A stretch of DNA of 64,000 bases, taken from Lucinisca nassula. Lineage: Eukaryota; Mollusca; Bivalvia; Lucinida; Lucinidae. Of this stretch, positions 1 through 10,590 are shown piece by piece; the stretch's first letter is position 1, and the number at the start of each line of letters is the position of its first letter. Location: assembly GCA_963580285.1 (NCBI GenBank), contig OY757025.1, positions 114,207,900-114,271,899 on the forward strand, written 5' to 3'. Under the pieces are notes generated by a model, which was given only the letters and a program-made list of their open reading frames with translations, searched no databases and was not told the origin of the DNA. The position numbers and the translations under genes are program-made.

Positions 1-160
1 CAACAGGAGCAAATTCTTTTCTTTAAGAGTTGACCTCTATTTACATGGGAGGCAAAATTATTTTTGAAGGAGTTGCCACCCCTGAAAGTGTATCCATTCC
101 CCTTAAAAGAAAGAATTTGCAAATTCTTTCCTTTAAGAGTAGACCCCATTTTCTGAAGGT
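1..160. repeat. family H palindromic MITE fragments
   Basis: The end of a family H element (CCCCTTAA terminus near 108) is followed by a second copy of its hairpin core. Family H is a ~240 bp palindrome bounded by TTAAGGGGAATGG and its complement, with the core GAGCAAATTCTTTCCTTTAA. The element is cut by the window edge. Confidence 0.7.
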
Positions 161-238
161 TTGTTTTTGGTTGGTTGGTTTGTGTAGCATTTATATAGAC
201 AACTGTGATACAAGAAGGCATGTTTTGTTTGTGCCAAG

Positions 239-412
239 TAAACGGCCCAGTCAACTCTGTTTTGGTGATATTGAACCGGTCAATTTACCTAACCAAACTT
301 ATCCTGTAGGCAGTTAACCAGTACCATGCACATTCTTTCGCCAGAATCTGACAACTGCCCTTCTTGAATCAGCTCAAGGGCAAGAAGGACGTTTTAATCG
401 GAGTGATTTGAT
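239..412 (-). repeat. SINE S2, truncated (no tRNA head)
   Basis: Matches the body of the S2 element complete at 50548-50862 (motifs CATTCTTTCGCCAGAA and TTCTTGAATCAGC) in opposite orientation. The tRNA-like head is missing, so this is a 5'-truncated or decayed copy. Confidence 0.65.
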
Positions 413-494
413 GCTTAGGACAATAAACAGGAAGTCACCAGAGTTGTCTACTTTGAAAAATTTTGTGGAAAACAAGTCAGACACATCTGTTCGG

Positions 495-702
495 ATACAC
501 CTTTAATGGAGGCAGCTCCTGCAAAAGTATTTTTGTCTCCCATGGCAATAAGGGTCAACTCTTGAAAGGAAAGAATTTGCTCCTGAGGAGCAAATTCTTT
601 CCTTTAAGAGTAGACCATTTTTTCAATGGGACTGGGCTTATAGAAAAGCGAACAGGAAGTCTCGAAAGTTATCTCGCTTTGAAAATTCTCCTTAAGGCAT
701 GA
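495..702. repeat. family H palindromic MITE
   Basis: Near-complete family H copy. The central palindrome has the unit GAAAGAATTTGCTCC followed by its complement, with the typical arms around it. The left end is degenerate. Confidence 0.75.
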
Positions 703-1290
703 TGGCAAAATCATGGGTATACACTCAAACTATGATGGCACGAACACAGATGGCTCGTTGACCATGGCAGTTTTTAACTCATTCTTTGAGTCCAAAGAAA
801 ATATTTCTAAGAACTATGGATATAGATATATCTGGCATAACTTTCTTATCTTGAAAATGTGGTGTTTGTACTCATTAGAATTGCCTCATTGAGGCGATTC
901 TAATGAGTACACACAACAAACCTTTATTTTACAGAAAATCAAAAAGATATCTAACCATGCCTTCTGACCTGGCGTTATGAATAACGTAAAAATCCCCAAA
1001 ATTCAGTAAATTTGAGTACTTGCTGTAATTCTCCTGAAATTTTAACAGTTTTGTTTCACAATCCAGCAAGGAGTCCAGAAAGTGTAGATGGAATGGCAAA
1101 CAGTGTAGACCCTGATCAGACTGCTCCTTCAGGAGCAGTCTGATCTGGGTCTGCACTGTTTGCTTAGGCCTCTCTGTACCAATACATAGGACAATTAAGG
1201 AAACCATTGGTGGCTCAAACTACCCGTCTCAAACAAATTTCTATGGTCCCAAAGGTGTCCGAGCTACTGATGATAGACAGTACATTTATC
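703..1290. repeat. family C element with family N element nested inside
   Basis: A degenerate family C palindrome (hairpin TTAGAATTGCCTCATTGAGG near 870-905) is split by a ~220 bp family N element at about 979-1200. The N element carries a perfect hairpin built on GTGTAGACCCTGATCAGACTG (1099-1165). Family C sequence (CTCAAACTACCCGTCTC) resumes after 1205. Confidence 0.65.
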
Positions 1291-1479
1291 TTCATAATAA
1301 AAGCTGGTTCACAACCGATAATTGCGAGGAGAGTATTTCTTATTACACATGGAATGCATAATAATGTCGTAAGAATGTAAACTGTTGTTCCAGGTTGATG
1401 ACGTCACAAGTTGTTGATTTCCAAGAGCCGGCATGACACGGATGACAGCGTGTTATCCAGTGTCCTGTTCTTGGGACTT

Positions 1480-1815
1480 GTTGTATTTCTGTAAAAACAC
1501 AGAAAGCCAAGTACTATCCGTTGCTGTGTTTCTGTAAATACACAAAAAGTCAGACAGTCAAGTATTATCCATTGCTGTATTTCTGTAAATACACAAAAAG
1601 TCAGACAGTCAAGTATTATCCATTGCTGTATTTCTGTAAATAAACAAAAGTATTATTCATTGCTGGGTATCTGTAAACACACAAAAAGTCAGACAGTCAA
1701 GTATTATCCATTGCTGTATTACTGTAAATGCACAAAAAGTCAGAAAGTCAAGTATTATCCCTTGGTGTATTTCTGTAAATGCACAAAAAGTCAGACAGTG
1801 GCATATCACATCGAT
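1480..1815. repeat. 51 bp tandem repeat, about 6-7 copies
   Basis: Direct repeats of a ~51 bp unit containing TATTTCTGTAAATACACAAA and AGTCAGACAGTCAAG. Some units are shortened. Open frames read through the array in several phases because of the repetition, so they are not taken as genes. Degenerate family C sequence follows to about 2100. Confidence 0.85.
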
Positions 1816-2211
1816 CATCAACACTGGTCCATACATTTTCCATGGAAAGAGTGTGGTGTTTCTTTTTCTCTTGAATGTATCTACTCCATACATGGTTAAC
1901 TATGAGAAAAAGCTTCAATGTAAATTTCATTGGCTCAAACATTGATGGCTGGATTACCATAGTTGCTTCACCCGGTAAATCTTTGGGGATGATTTCATCA
2001 TGAAAAGCTATGTTGTGTGCACTCATTAGAATTGCCCTGACGAGGCACAATATCCAGGTGATTTTAATGACTGCAAACAATATTTCTTTATTTTATCAAC
2101 GCCTATGCCATTTAGAGGTCAAGCTGTTTGCCCTATAAACCAGGGGTCTTTTGGCTGTCTTTTAACCAAGGTCCTGTCTCCATATGGGCCCCGTCAAGTG
2201 ATTTTGGTACT

Positions 2212-2292
2212 TATCCCCTATGCGAGCAGCGAAGGTTCAGGCGAGCCTGCGCATCCGCGCAGTCTCGCCAGAACCTTCCATGCTCGCTCATA
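2212..2292. repeat. GC-rich imperfect hairpin
   Basis: Arms GAAGGTTC-GGCGAG-CTGCGC pair with GCGCAG-CTCGCC-GAACCTTC around a 4-base loop near 2255. A related hairpin with CAGCGAAACTCAGATCAG lies at 44833-44893, which suggests a third dispersed hairpin core. Confidence 0.6.
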
Positions 2293-2471
2293 CAAGCAGT
2301 GAATCAAGAGGAACCTTCAGACAGAAAGCCATATCCATGGCTCCTCTTAATGGCTGGGCATGCGCAGTTAAAATTTGTCATGACGGAATGCTCGAAGACA
2401 CAAATTCGCTTGGAGGGGCTCATATGACTTTAAGTATGGAGGGGATACACAACTGAAACAAACCTATACAG

Positions 2472-2717
2472 TAAAACTCTGCTAGAAAGACCAGCTAAAA
2501 TTTGGACTAATTTTGTACGAAATTTCAGTTAATCTTTCATTGTGTTGTCAAAACCCAGTATAGTCTTGTAAAAGTGTTCAAAAGTTGTCTTTAAACCACT
2601 TCTGAACTGTCCCAAAGATGGTCTCCTCTAGTAAAAGACCACTTTTGGGACTGTTCAAGTGGTCCTAAGACCACTTCTGAACAAGCCCAAAGGTGGTCTT
2701 AATATAGAAATTGTACT
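2472..2717. repeat. family D palindromic MITE
   Basis: Begins ACAGTAAAACTCTGCTAGA and ends near GAAATTGTACTGTA. The centre is a long hairpin of AAAGTGGTCTTAAAGACC type. Other copies: 8796-9094, 23669-23877, 50170-50382 and 58671-58879. Confidence 0.8.
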
Positions 2718-2804
2718 GTATTATAGTTCATCAAAAAGACATGTATAGAACATTCTGACCTGGTACTATGAATAACCCTCAGTGGCACGAAGTTGAATAG
2801 AAAC

Positions 2805-3155
2805 AGATAAGGTGAGTATTTTGTGGTGAGTGAGTGAGTGTTCGAGTTTTACGTCCCACCAACAGCTAAGGTCATACGGAGACGGCACCTCGGTTTAAAG
2901 ACTCATCCGAAAGTCTGGAGAAGCCCGGGATCGATCCTGCGATCCCTGGTTTACAAGGCGAGTACCACTACACCACGGAGGCTTCTAAGAGTATTTTGTG
3001 GTAATTGAAGCATAATTTTTGTCAGCTCTCGACAAAACCCTATGTTGTGGGCATTCATTAGAACTTCTAATGAATACCCACAACATAGGTTTAAACAGAG
3101 AAATAAGGAAAACTATCCTTCAATTATCACAAAATACCCACCTAATCTGTTGTTA
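2805..3155. repeat. family B palindromic MITE interrupted by a SINE
   Basis: Ends carry ACAGATAAGGTG and its complement. The centre is the hairpin TTGTGGGCATTCATTAGAA / TTCTAATGAATACCCACAA. A SINE (2828-2988) is inserted in its left arm with a perfect 14 bp duplication. Confidence 0.8.
2828..2988 (-). mobile_element. tRNA-derived SINE S1
   Basis: On the minus strand this begins with a tRNA-like head (GAAGCCTCCGTGGTGTAGTG gives an A box; GGATCGATCCCG gives a B box) and ends in a (CTCA)n tail. It is flanked by a perfect 14 bp target-site duplication, GAGTATTTTGTGGT, at 2814-2827 and 2989-3002, which is direct evidence of LINE-machinery insertion. It would have been transcribed by RNA polymerase III. 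Other copies: 11190, 19339, 36336 and 58096. Confidence 0.9.
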
Positions 3156-3207
3156 TGCCTCGAACTACTAATCTTTTTCAGGGGCCCAAAGCTGTATGAT
3201 CAAATGA

Positions 3208-3422
3208 CGTTTAACCCTTATCCTGCTAATCCCAGATATGCCTTATCTTTGAAACAATGTAGATCCAGATCAGATGGCTTCTGTCGAAGCCATCTGATCA
3301 GGATCTACATTGTTTGCCATTCAGATTATGACTTTGTTGCAATAATTTGCGTCAAGTAATCTGATTGGTTGATAATCGGTAGTGGGTGTGGCATATATGA
3401 ATATTCAGCAGAACAAGGGTTA
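3208..3422. repeat. family F palindromic MITE
   Basis: Bounded by TTAACCCTTATCCTGCT and its complement. The central hairpin is GTAGATCCAGATCAGATGGC / GCCATCTGATCAGGATCTAC, followed by the family-typical CAAGTAATCTGATTGGTTGA. Complete copy. Confidence 0.85.
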
Positions 3423-3446
3423 ATTGTATTCTGTAGAATTCATAGG

Positions 3447-3633
3447 AACAGAAAAGGTGGGTATTTGACGATAGTCAAATATAGTTTTCATTTTCCTTAT
3501 TTCAACATATAAACTTATGTTGTGGGTATTCATTAGAAATTCTAATGAATACCCACAACATATGTTTATATAGAGAATTGACAAAAAGTATCCTTCTGTT
3601 TTTACAAAATACCCATCTTATCTGTTCCTTTGG
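3447..3633. repeat. family B palindromic MITE
   Basis: Arms with AACAGAAAAGGTGGGTATTT and its complement; central hairpin TGTGGGTATTCATTAGAA / TTCTAATGAATACCCACA. It lies about 25 bases downstream of the kinesin stop codon, so it probably forms part of the 3' UTR as a hairpin. Confidence 0.8.
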
Positions 3634-3658
3634 TAGATTTAGCCCGTGACATCTTACC

Positions 3659-3777
3659 TTAGGCAGTGGACTCCAGTCTGCTAACAGGGCCGTTGACTAC
3701 TGCTCCACTCCCACCTCTAATGCCCACACCTTGCGGGGTGCTACCACCTGTGTGCTGTCCTGGTCGGATTGGCTTAG
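3659..3777 (-). CDS. KIF5: kinesin-1 heavy chain, last coding exon (IAK tail, stop)
   Basis: Encodes residues 885-923 and the TAA stop (3661-3659). The acceptor is TTACAG just above 3777. The exon starts in phase 1: CT completes GCT, the Ala of the QIAKPIRPG autoinhibitory motif, by which the tail folds back on the motor dimer. The rest is a Gly/Ser-rich, low-complexity end (GGSTPQGVGIRGGSG), as in KIF5 tails. I could not fix a poly(A) site downstream. Confidence 0.95.
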
Positions 3778-3859
3778 CTGTAACATAAGTAGTAATAATT
3801 ACATTAGGATTATATAGCTGTATCATATTCACAGATATCAAGGTAACAGGTCTGTGTCT

Positions 3860-4475
3860 CTCCCCTGCCCATCAGGGCTTGCAGAAATGGATTGAGCTGC
3901 ATGATGCTTCCACGCAGAGCTGAATCTGACGGGTACTGATAAACCGCTTCAAAGGACTAAGCCTACCCATGGCCAGGCAAAGTGGTGTGAGTCAGATCGT
4001 CAAATGCATATAAGCCTTCTGGTTTCATTGGGCAGTAAGTGTGTGTATGTGAATTCGGGTTTAACGTCGCTTTCAACAATTTTTCAGTCATATCACGACG
4101 GTGTCTGGTTGCGACAGGGAGCTCAATGCTCACTTTTATAGTGCTGCCTCACTGAAGTATCATGTCCCAGACACTTTACATGATACCACACCCAGTCACA
4201 TTATCCTGACACTGGGTCTAGCAGTCCTAACTCTACCCCGTAAATCTGAGTGCCAAGCGAGGTGCAGCTAGTACCATTTTTAACGACTTTGATATGTCGC
4301 GCCCCGGGATCGAACCCGTGACCTCCCGTTCCCCGGAGCGGACATTCTACCAACTGAGCTATCGGGGCCGTTTTCTTTTGGCAGTAGGGCTTGAGATGTC
4401 ATTTCACCTCAATGTTGGGTAAAAGTCCTACAAAATTGGAAGTGACCTAAATAGTGTTGAACCCCAATGCGAACA
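3860..4475 (+). mobile_element. family G retroposon split by SINE S4
   Basis: Family G is a ~300 bp dispersed element starting GCCCCCGCCCATCGGGGC and ending in TTAAACCTCAAATCAAAC with a CAAA-type tail. This copy is interrupted at GGGCAGTA by the SINE at 4038-4378, and its second half resumes with GGCAGTAGGGCTTGAGATG. Confidence 0.8.
4038..4378 (-). mobile_element. tRNA-derived SINE S4
   Basis: Minus-strand head has a convincing tRNA-like start (GATAGCTCAGTTGGTAGAAT A box; CGGGTTCGATCCCGG B box) followed by a ~250 bp body. It is inserted in a family G copy, with GGCAGTA repeated on both sides. It has no CCA-ready acceptor stem, so it is a SINE and not a tRNA gene. Confidence 0.85.
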
Positions 4476-4499
4476 AATCAAACAAATAAGTCTGTGTTA

Positions 4500-4690
4500 T
4501 GAACACCTTTTTTAACCCCACTTCATATAGGGAAAACTGGGGTTTACAGGGGTAAACATTATTTTTCTTATTTCTGCTTCAAGACATAGGTCGTGGGTAC
4601 TCGTTAGAACCGCCTCACTGGGTTGGTTCTAACGAGCACCCACAACCTATATTTGGAGCATTAATGAGACAAAAATCACAAATTTTGCCC
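4500..4690. repeat. family A palindromic MITE
   Basis: Starts ACTGGGGTTTACAGGGGTA, followed by TTTTTCTTATTTCTGC and a central hairpin GTGGGTACTCGTTAGAACCG / GGTTCTAACGAGCACCCAC. Family A and family B share this core but differ in their outer ends. Confidence 0.75.
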
Positions 4691-4802
4691 AGAAAAGTAA
4701 CTACAGTTTTGAAATAGGAAAGCATGCCCTATACACATGGGTGTGATATCGTTATCGGACCTACAAGAGTGGTCATTTTATGGAACTGAGCCGACACATG
4801 AT

Positions 4803-5080
4803 AAGGGGAAGGGATACACCTGCAGGGGAGGCAACTCCTGCAAAAGTATTTTTGTCTCCCATGTCAAAAGGGGTCAACTCTGAAAGGAAAGAATGTCAAA
4901 AGGGGTCAACTCTTAAAGCAAGGAATTTTGCGCCTATGGAGCAAAGTCCTTCCTTTGAGAGTGAGTAGAACCCTTTTTCAGTGGGACAGGGCTTACAGAA
5001 AAGTGAACAGGAAGTCCCAAAAGTTCTCTCCCTTTGGAAAATGGCAGAAAAATCTGCCAGGTGTTCCCATTCCCCTTAAG
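4803..5080. repeat. family H palindromic MITE
   Basis: Starts AAGGGGAAGGGATACACC and ends TTCCCATTCCCCTTAA. The centre carries two partial copies of the hairpin core (AAAAGGGGTCAACTCTTAAA and its relatives), a small local duplication. Confidence 0.8.
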
Positions 5081-5221
5081 CATTCTCTAATTTGTGTTCT
5101 TCAAATGCATATGCACCGTGCTGGGCACATGACTTCTTGCATACCAGTTAAGGAAATCCTGAACTTAACCCTGGGATAGCAATTCTTTTCCTACTCAGGG
5201 ATGGGATAAACATTGATTTAC

Positions 5222-5611
5222 AAGTGTTTGATGTGACACATAGAGGATCTTACATGAGTGCTCATGTATTATTTAATTTATTAAACGAGTTGAGGAAAAG
5301 GGATAAAATGCGAGGCTGTGCCGAGCATTTTATCCCGTTTCCTCAATGAGTTTAATAAATTTAATAATACATGAGCACGAATGCAAGATGCTGTTTATCA
5401 TATGACATTTAAAATGAATTTTATTCACAAATGTTTTACAGAAATGTGAATATTCTCCCATTAGTAAACGTGACATCCTTGACGACGTTGTATATGTAAC
5501 GTTATGGAGCGTATCTAACTAATTTGCATATTTAATCTACTAGTGGATTATCCAATTTATTACATGGCGTTATTACATTCTCAGACGCGACGTCATATGA
5601 TAAAGTTGAAT
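5222..5611. repeat. family L element (~390 bp)
   Basis: Left part is a palindrome (GAGTTGAGGAAAAGGGATAA / ATCCCGTTTCCTCAATGAG). The right end is CGACGTCATATGATAAAG. Other copies: 6155-6906, 16868-17237 and 48672-49012. No coding capacity. Confidence 0.75.
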
Positions 5612-5657
5612 AGGACATCATATCTATGCCATCTTTCAGTTTGATGTATTTGCAAAT

Positions 5658-6052
5658 TTTGCTTGTTTTGTTTGTATTGGGGTTTAATGGCCCAGTCAAC
5701 ACTATTTAGGTAATTTTTGAGCCGGTCAGTTTACTATCCACCCTTTTCCTGGGCAGACTGGAGTTTAATGGCCTAGTCAACATTATTTAGGTGATATTTG
5801 GGCCTGTCAGTATACCTATCCACACTTTCCTGAGCAGGCTTATACGTAAGCAGTTAAACAGTACAGCGCATGTTCTTTCCCCAGAATCTGACAACTGTCC
5901 TTCTTGAATCTGTAGAAGGGAGAGAATGACCATAGAAAAGATTTCACGATCAATCTCCACTAAAGAATGTTGCCGATCCCCCACAGGTATCGAATCCGCA
6001 TCCTCCTGATCACCAGTCAGACGCGCATACGATTTAGCTACCCTGGCTGGTT
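5658..6052 (-). mobile_element. tRNA-derived SINE S2 with duplicated 3' part
   Basis: The minus-strand copy ends in a TTTGTTTG-type tail on the plus strand at 5658. The 3' segment (TTTAATGGCCCAGTCAACA) is present twice, at 5688 and 5763. The tRNA-like head lies near 5970-6052 (AGGTATCGAATCCGCATCC is the complement of its B-box region). Confidence 0.75.
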
Positions 6053-6154
6053 ATGTCACTGCACATATTGTACATAACAGTCTGAGCGGCTTAATACAGC
6101 TGTGCTATACACCGTTCTGATAGGCACAATATAGCTGTGCTGTATTTTACTTTA

Positions 6155-6906
6155 TCATATGACGTCGCGTCTGAGAGTGTAATAACGCCATCTAATAAAT
6201 TCAATAATCCACTAGTGGATTAAATATGCAAATTAGTTAGATATGTCCAGTAAAATTACATATTTGTTTGTTTGATTTGAGGTTTAACGTCCCCGTCAAC
6301 ACTGTAAAGGGAATTTGGAGACGTTGCTTCCAATTTTGTGGGACTTTTACCCGACACTGAGATGAAATGACATCTCAAGCCCTGCCGCCCACTGAAACCA
6401 ATAGGGTTTATAAGCATGGACGGGCCAACTCGCACCGCTTTGCCTGGGCAGGCTTAGATCCACTAAGTGGTTTACCAGTACTCATGTGCGGGTCAGATTC
6501 AGCTCTGCGTGGAAGCATCATGCAGCCCATATATTTCTTCAAGCCCCGATGGGCGGGGGCTGGTAACGTTACATGTACAACGTCCTTAACGACGTCGTGT
6601 TTACTTAAGGCGGAATATTGATATTTTTGTAAAACAAATGTGAATAAAAAACATTTTAAATGTCATATGATAAATAGAATCTTGCATTCGTGGTCATGTT
6701 TATTTAATTTATTAAACTCGTTGAGGAAAAGGGATAAAATGCTCGGCAAAGACTCGCATTTTATCCATTTACCTCAACTCATATTATTGAATTATTAAAC
6801 TCATTGAGGAAAAGGATATAATTCTCGGCAAAGCCTCTCATTTTGTCCCTTTACCTCAACTCGTTTAATAAATTCAATAATACATGAGCACTCATGTAAG
6901 ATCCTG
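6155..6906. repeat. family L element split by a family G retroposon
   Basis: Inverted relative to 5222-5611. It starts ATCATATGACGTCGCGTCTG, is broken at a GTAAAATTACAT / GTAACGTTACAT repeat by the G element at 6264-6561, and continues to CATGAGCACTCATGTAAGAT. Its terminal hairpin is duplicated (6715-6885). Confidence 0.75.
6264..6561 (-). mobile_element. family G retroposon
   Basis: Full-length copy with its CAAA tail at the low-coordinate end. Flanking GTAAAATTACAT and GTAACGTTACAT look like a diverged ~12 bp target-site duplication within family L. Confidence 0.8.
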
Positions 6907-6995
6907 TAATATCAATCTAAGCAGCTCACTACAGCGATGCCATATTTTACTTACAATCTGAGTAGCTCAATACAGCTAAGCCCTATTTTACTTAC

Positions 6996-7075
6996 CAATC
7001 TGAGCGGCATGGCCGCGTCGAGCAAGATTCTTCTGTCTTACAGCCTCCTTAATCCTGTCCACTTCATGTTGGTAC
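6996..7075 (-). CDS. KIF5: kinesin-1 heavy chain exon (tail, pre-IAK)
   Basis: Encodes residues 858-884, [20 protein letters not shown] then GHAAQI. Acceptor CCCCAG, donor GTAAGT. Its first G completes an Arg codon and its last G begins the Ala of the IAK motif in the final exon. This basic segment corresponds to the conserved ATP-independent microtubule-binding and autoinhibitory tail of kinesin-1. The intron on its 5' side is 8.4 kb, one of the largest in the window. Confidence 0.95.
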
Positions 7076-7109
7076 CTGGGGAAAAACAGTATATTTTCAA
7101 ATAATTTTC

Positions 7110-7905
7110 AAATAGCTCCAGATAAGATTTTTTTCATCTGAAAAGTGCTGAAATTTTCCTCATTTCTGCATGAAAACTAATGTTGTTGGTTCTTATGCAC
7201 CTGTCATTTGTATCCACTGCGCCCCCACCTACAAGAATAGCGGGGACAACGACTTTCCATCACAGCCTTGCTAAAGTCCCGCACTGCGGGGACAAATGCA
7301 TGGTAGAAGCACTGCCGCTAATCCCCCATCTACAAGGAATTTTTGGTTAATTCATATACAAATGTTAAAAATCGGGTTAAACACCGGTACGACACAGGTA
7401 AAATACTGCGGTTCCTTCAGGTTGTTTCCTTCCCTGTAGGTGGGGGGTAGTGGTGACAAATGACTGGTGCATCTAATGGGTACTGACAACATACCCAAAA
7501 CATATGCTTTTGTGCAGAAATATGAAAAATAATATTTGGATATCACCTCTTATATGGGGCTATGTTTTTCAATTTCATATTTAATCAAAAGGGGTTATGT
7601 TTGCAGAAAATATGTATTAAATATGGACATGGATAAAAATAAGTTTATAAACCTTTACTTAAGTCATTTACTAGTTCTTCTTCTGTTTTTTTCTTCATAA
7701 CAAAAACATAATTTTTACCCCCTCCAACCCCATTTTTATGTTGTATAACTGGGGTTTACAGGGGTAAACCTTATTTGTCTTATTTCTGCTCTAAAATATA
7801 GATTGTGGGTACTTGTTAGAACCGCCTAGATGAGGTGGTTCTAAGGAGTACCCACAATCTATATTTTGAGCAGAAATAAGAAAAATATCACAATTTTTCT
7901 TCTTA
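7110..7905. repeat. two family A MITEs, the first disrupted
   Basis: A degenerate copy at about 7110-7560 has its core replaced by ~260 bp containing ATTTGTATCCACTGCGCCCC. A well-preserved copy at about 7725-7905 has hairpin GATTGTGGGTACTTGTTAGA and TAAGGAGTACCCACAATC. No gene is seen between the exons at 7075 and 15513. Confidence 0.6.
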
Positions 7906-8174
7906 AAATTCTCATTTTCTTCTGCGATAAAGGTTACAATGTATTTATGTTGGTGGGTTTTCATAATAATTGGATTTCTTATCTGTTAAGCATTTTAAGT
8001 TCTTTTAGGTAAGCTACACATAATCTCATTATAACACTGTTCATTATAACACAGTTTTGTATATAACATGGTTTACAAATGGATTCCAAAAGTACATGTA
8101 TACAGATTACATAGAAAAATGCCATACATGGTAATTTTCTATGTAACCTATACATTTTTGTTTGGATTTAATAT

Positions 8175-8410
8175 GGATGTTTAACCCAGACATGACAATG
8201 GAGTCTTCCACCTGGTAAGTTTGGGGTGGTCCATTTGCAATTATAGAGGTGTCAGGTTTGTGTTTTTGTTTGTGGCAAATGTTACAAAAGTGTATGTTCT
8301 TCCAGCAAACTGTGTAGACCCAGATCAGACGCCGCGTTGTGCGGCGTCTGATCTGGGTCTACACTGTTTGCCAGCGTCCCATAAATGGGCCCCTAGGCAT
8401 ATATGGCTTT
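8175..8410. repeat. family M-like element with perfect core hairpin
   Basis: Contains GTGTAGACCCAGATCAGACG, a short GCCGC/GCGGC centre and the exact complement (8309-8373). The flanks (GGAGTCTTCCACCTGGTAAG) match family M. A separate degenerate palindrome with ATAGAAAAATGCC precedes it at 8030-8160. Confidence 0.7.
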
Positions 8411-8492
8411 AATAAATAACATGGTTTCCACTTTGGACCCAACAACAATGTTATAAAGGGGTTGTAGTGTGCTCTGTATGAACATGCTATTG

Positions 8493-8735
8493 TTAAGGGG
8501 AATGGATACACCTTCAGGGGAGGCAACTCCTGCTAAAGTATTTTTGTCTCCCATGTCAATAGGGGTCAACTCTTAAAGGAAAGAAATTGCTCCTGAGGAG
8601 CAAATTCATTCTTTTGAGAGTAGACCCCTTTTTCAGTGGGATATGGCTTATAGTAAAGCGAACAGGAAGTCCCGAAAGTGGTCTCCCTTTGAAAAATGGC
8701 GGAAAAAATCTGTGAGGTGTTCCCATTCCCCTTAA
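8493..8735. repeat. family H palindromic MITE, intact ends
   Basis: TTAAGGGGAATGGATACACC at the left and TTCCCATTCCCCTTAA at the right, 243 bp. Termini of TTAA on both sides suggest a TTAA target site, as for piggyBac-type elements. The core is a perfect hairpin of TTGCTCCTGAGGAGCAA type. Confidence 0.85.
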
Positions 8736-8795
8736 ATCTTGTTATCTGTTTAAAATTAACATCTGTTAACGTCCATAACTCTTGATCAACAGTTA

Positions 8796-9094
8796 ACCAC
8801 AAACTCATTACAACACGGTTTGCTATAACATGATTTTGGATAAAACAAAGAATATGCTCCCAAAAATGTATAAATTATGCCAACATTCAGTAAAATTCCT
8901 ATATTAAGACCACCTTTGGGACGGTTCAAAAGTGGTCTTAAAGACCACTTTTGAACAGTCCCAAAGGTGATCTCTGACCAGGTGAGACTATGTGCAGAAA
9001 ACACAAAGACAGAATAAAATAAAACTTTGAAAATTAAACTTTCAAAACAGAATTTTTCACATTTTTGGTGGTCTTAACAGGAGAATTTTACTGT
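8796..9094. repeat. family D palindromic MITE
   Basis: Central hairpin GTTCAAAAGTGGTCTTAAAG and its complement at 8905-8965. The right end is GAGAATTTTACTGTAA. The left end is merged with a fragment of another element (AACACGGTTTGCTATAACA). Confidence 0.7.
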
Positions 9095-9151
9095 AAATAT
9101 CCTATAGCCACTAATTGTGGTATATATGCAGAAGGGACTATAAGAATCATG

Positions 9152-9245
9152 TGCGGAGCTTGTTAACCAGTTCAGTGCACATTCTTTCGCCAGAAACTGG
9201 CAACTGCCCTTCTTGGATCAGCGGAAGGGAGAGAATGACCCATGA
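9152..9245 (-). repeat. SINE S2 fragment
   Basis: Short internal fragment with ATTCTTTCGCCAGAAACTGG and GGAAGGGAGAGAATGACC, matching the S2 body. The ends are missing. Confidence 0.6.
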
Positions 9246-9469
9246 CACCTTGGTCTCACCCAACTACAGATCTGATACAGTTTACAAGAGGCTTTTTACT
9301 CTTAATTACTCCAAGAACCAAATGTTGTAGACATTTGTTAGAATTATCTTGTTGCAACTATCACTGACATTTGTTTGTTGGAGTATTCCATTTCATTTTC
9401 TTTGATATCTCCATTAGCCCTTATCTTCTACTTTTCAGGAGAACAGATACACCTATCATATCCTATCCA

Positions 9470-9640
9470 AATATTATTTTCCTTATTTCTGCTCGAAAAC
9501 ATATGTTGTGGGTACTCATTAGAAGCGCCTCACTGAGGCGCTTCTAATGAGTACCCAAAACATATGTTTACGTGCAGAAATAAGGAAAATATAAGCACTT
9601 TTCGGATGAAAAAAATCACCTAATCTGGAGCAATGCATCT
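9470..9640. repeat. family A palindromic MITE
   Basis: Nearly perfect palindrome. CATATGTTGTGGGTACTCAT, a short GCGCCTCACTGAGGCGC centre and the complement, with TTATTTCTGC / GCAGAAATAA outside. About 100 bp of near-perfect stem. Confidence 0.85.
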
Positions 9641-10590
9641 ATCAATATTCAGCTATTTTTTTTTTGCAAGGAAGACAACTTCCTGTGCGTTTGCTTTTTT
9701 TTACCAATTGAAGCCTTCCGAAAAGGGGTCTTCTTTTAAAAAAGATTAGGCTCATTTTTCATCTGAAAAGTTCTGATATACTCACCGGAAATAGAAACTA
9801 TACACTCATTTTTAAGTTGTCACTAGCGGAACATTTTAATGAAATCTGAATTCCAATTATATAAATTATCATCAGAGGCATGTCTGATTTATTGAATAAA
9901 ATGTTTAATGATAGCTACGATTTAATGGGTAGAGCCACAGGTTCAAAGCAAAGGGTCCAAATCATGCTGTCAAGTTTCCATTGAGTCAAACATTTTGTGT
10001 CGCAAATATGATTCCCATTTTTACCACCTATTACGCATCATCTAACGTTGGGAATATTGTTTACAAAATAAAAATTTTCACAATGGTTGAAATGTTATCG
10101 ATGTTTAAATATTGGATCAAACCACCGGAAGTGAGCAAAAAGTATGGCATTTCTGATTGCCTTTTTTGTTTTTATCAATATTTAAGACACAGCTGAAGAT
10201 GCTAAAATGATTGGAGGCACTTTTGGGTCGATTTTTGGCTTGAAACATTATTTTGAAAATTTTGCTGAAAAAAAAAAAAAAAACAACAACAGATTTTGAG
10301 ATTTCAATAAAATATTTGTTTCTCGACAATTTTTAGATGTTATTGTTATTTTTTTATTCCTTGCTTTTCACCTATACACAAAAATGTTGAAGTCAAAATT
10401 TGATTACAAACAGATTTTGTGAAAAAATGCACTTTTTTACCTTTTCCCAAAAAACTTATATTTTGAACACCAGATTTTCTTTAAATTGTTACAGGATTCA
10501 TGTCGATAGTGAGTCAAATCCTTAATCAGTAATTTTTAACTGAATTATCCACTCGTTTTGTCAGGCGAGACAATTTAAAAGTGTATAGTT
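9641..10590. other. no recognisable gene (AT-rich intron)
   Basis: AT-rich intron sequence with homopolymer runs (A-tract near 10268). Only short shadow frames and no splice-bounded homology were seen. Confidence 0.5.

Noticed and set aside
2060..2100. Kinesin poly(A) signal
   Set aside because: AATAAA on the minus strand near 2090 is ~1.6 kb below the stop, in repeat-derived sequence; other candidates exist and none has clear support.
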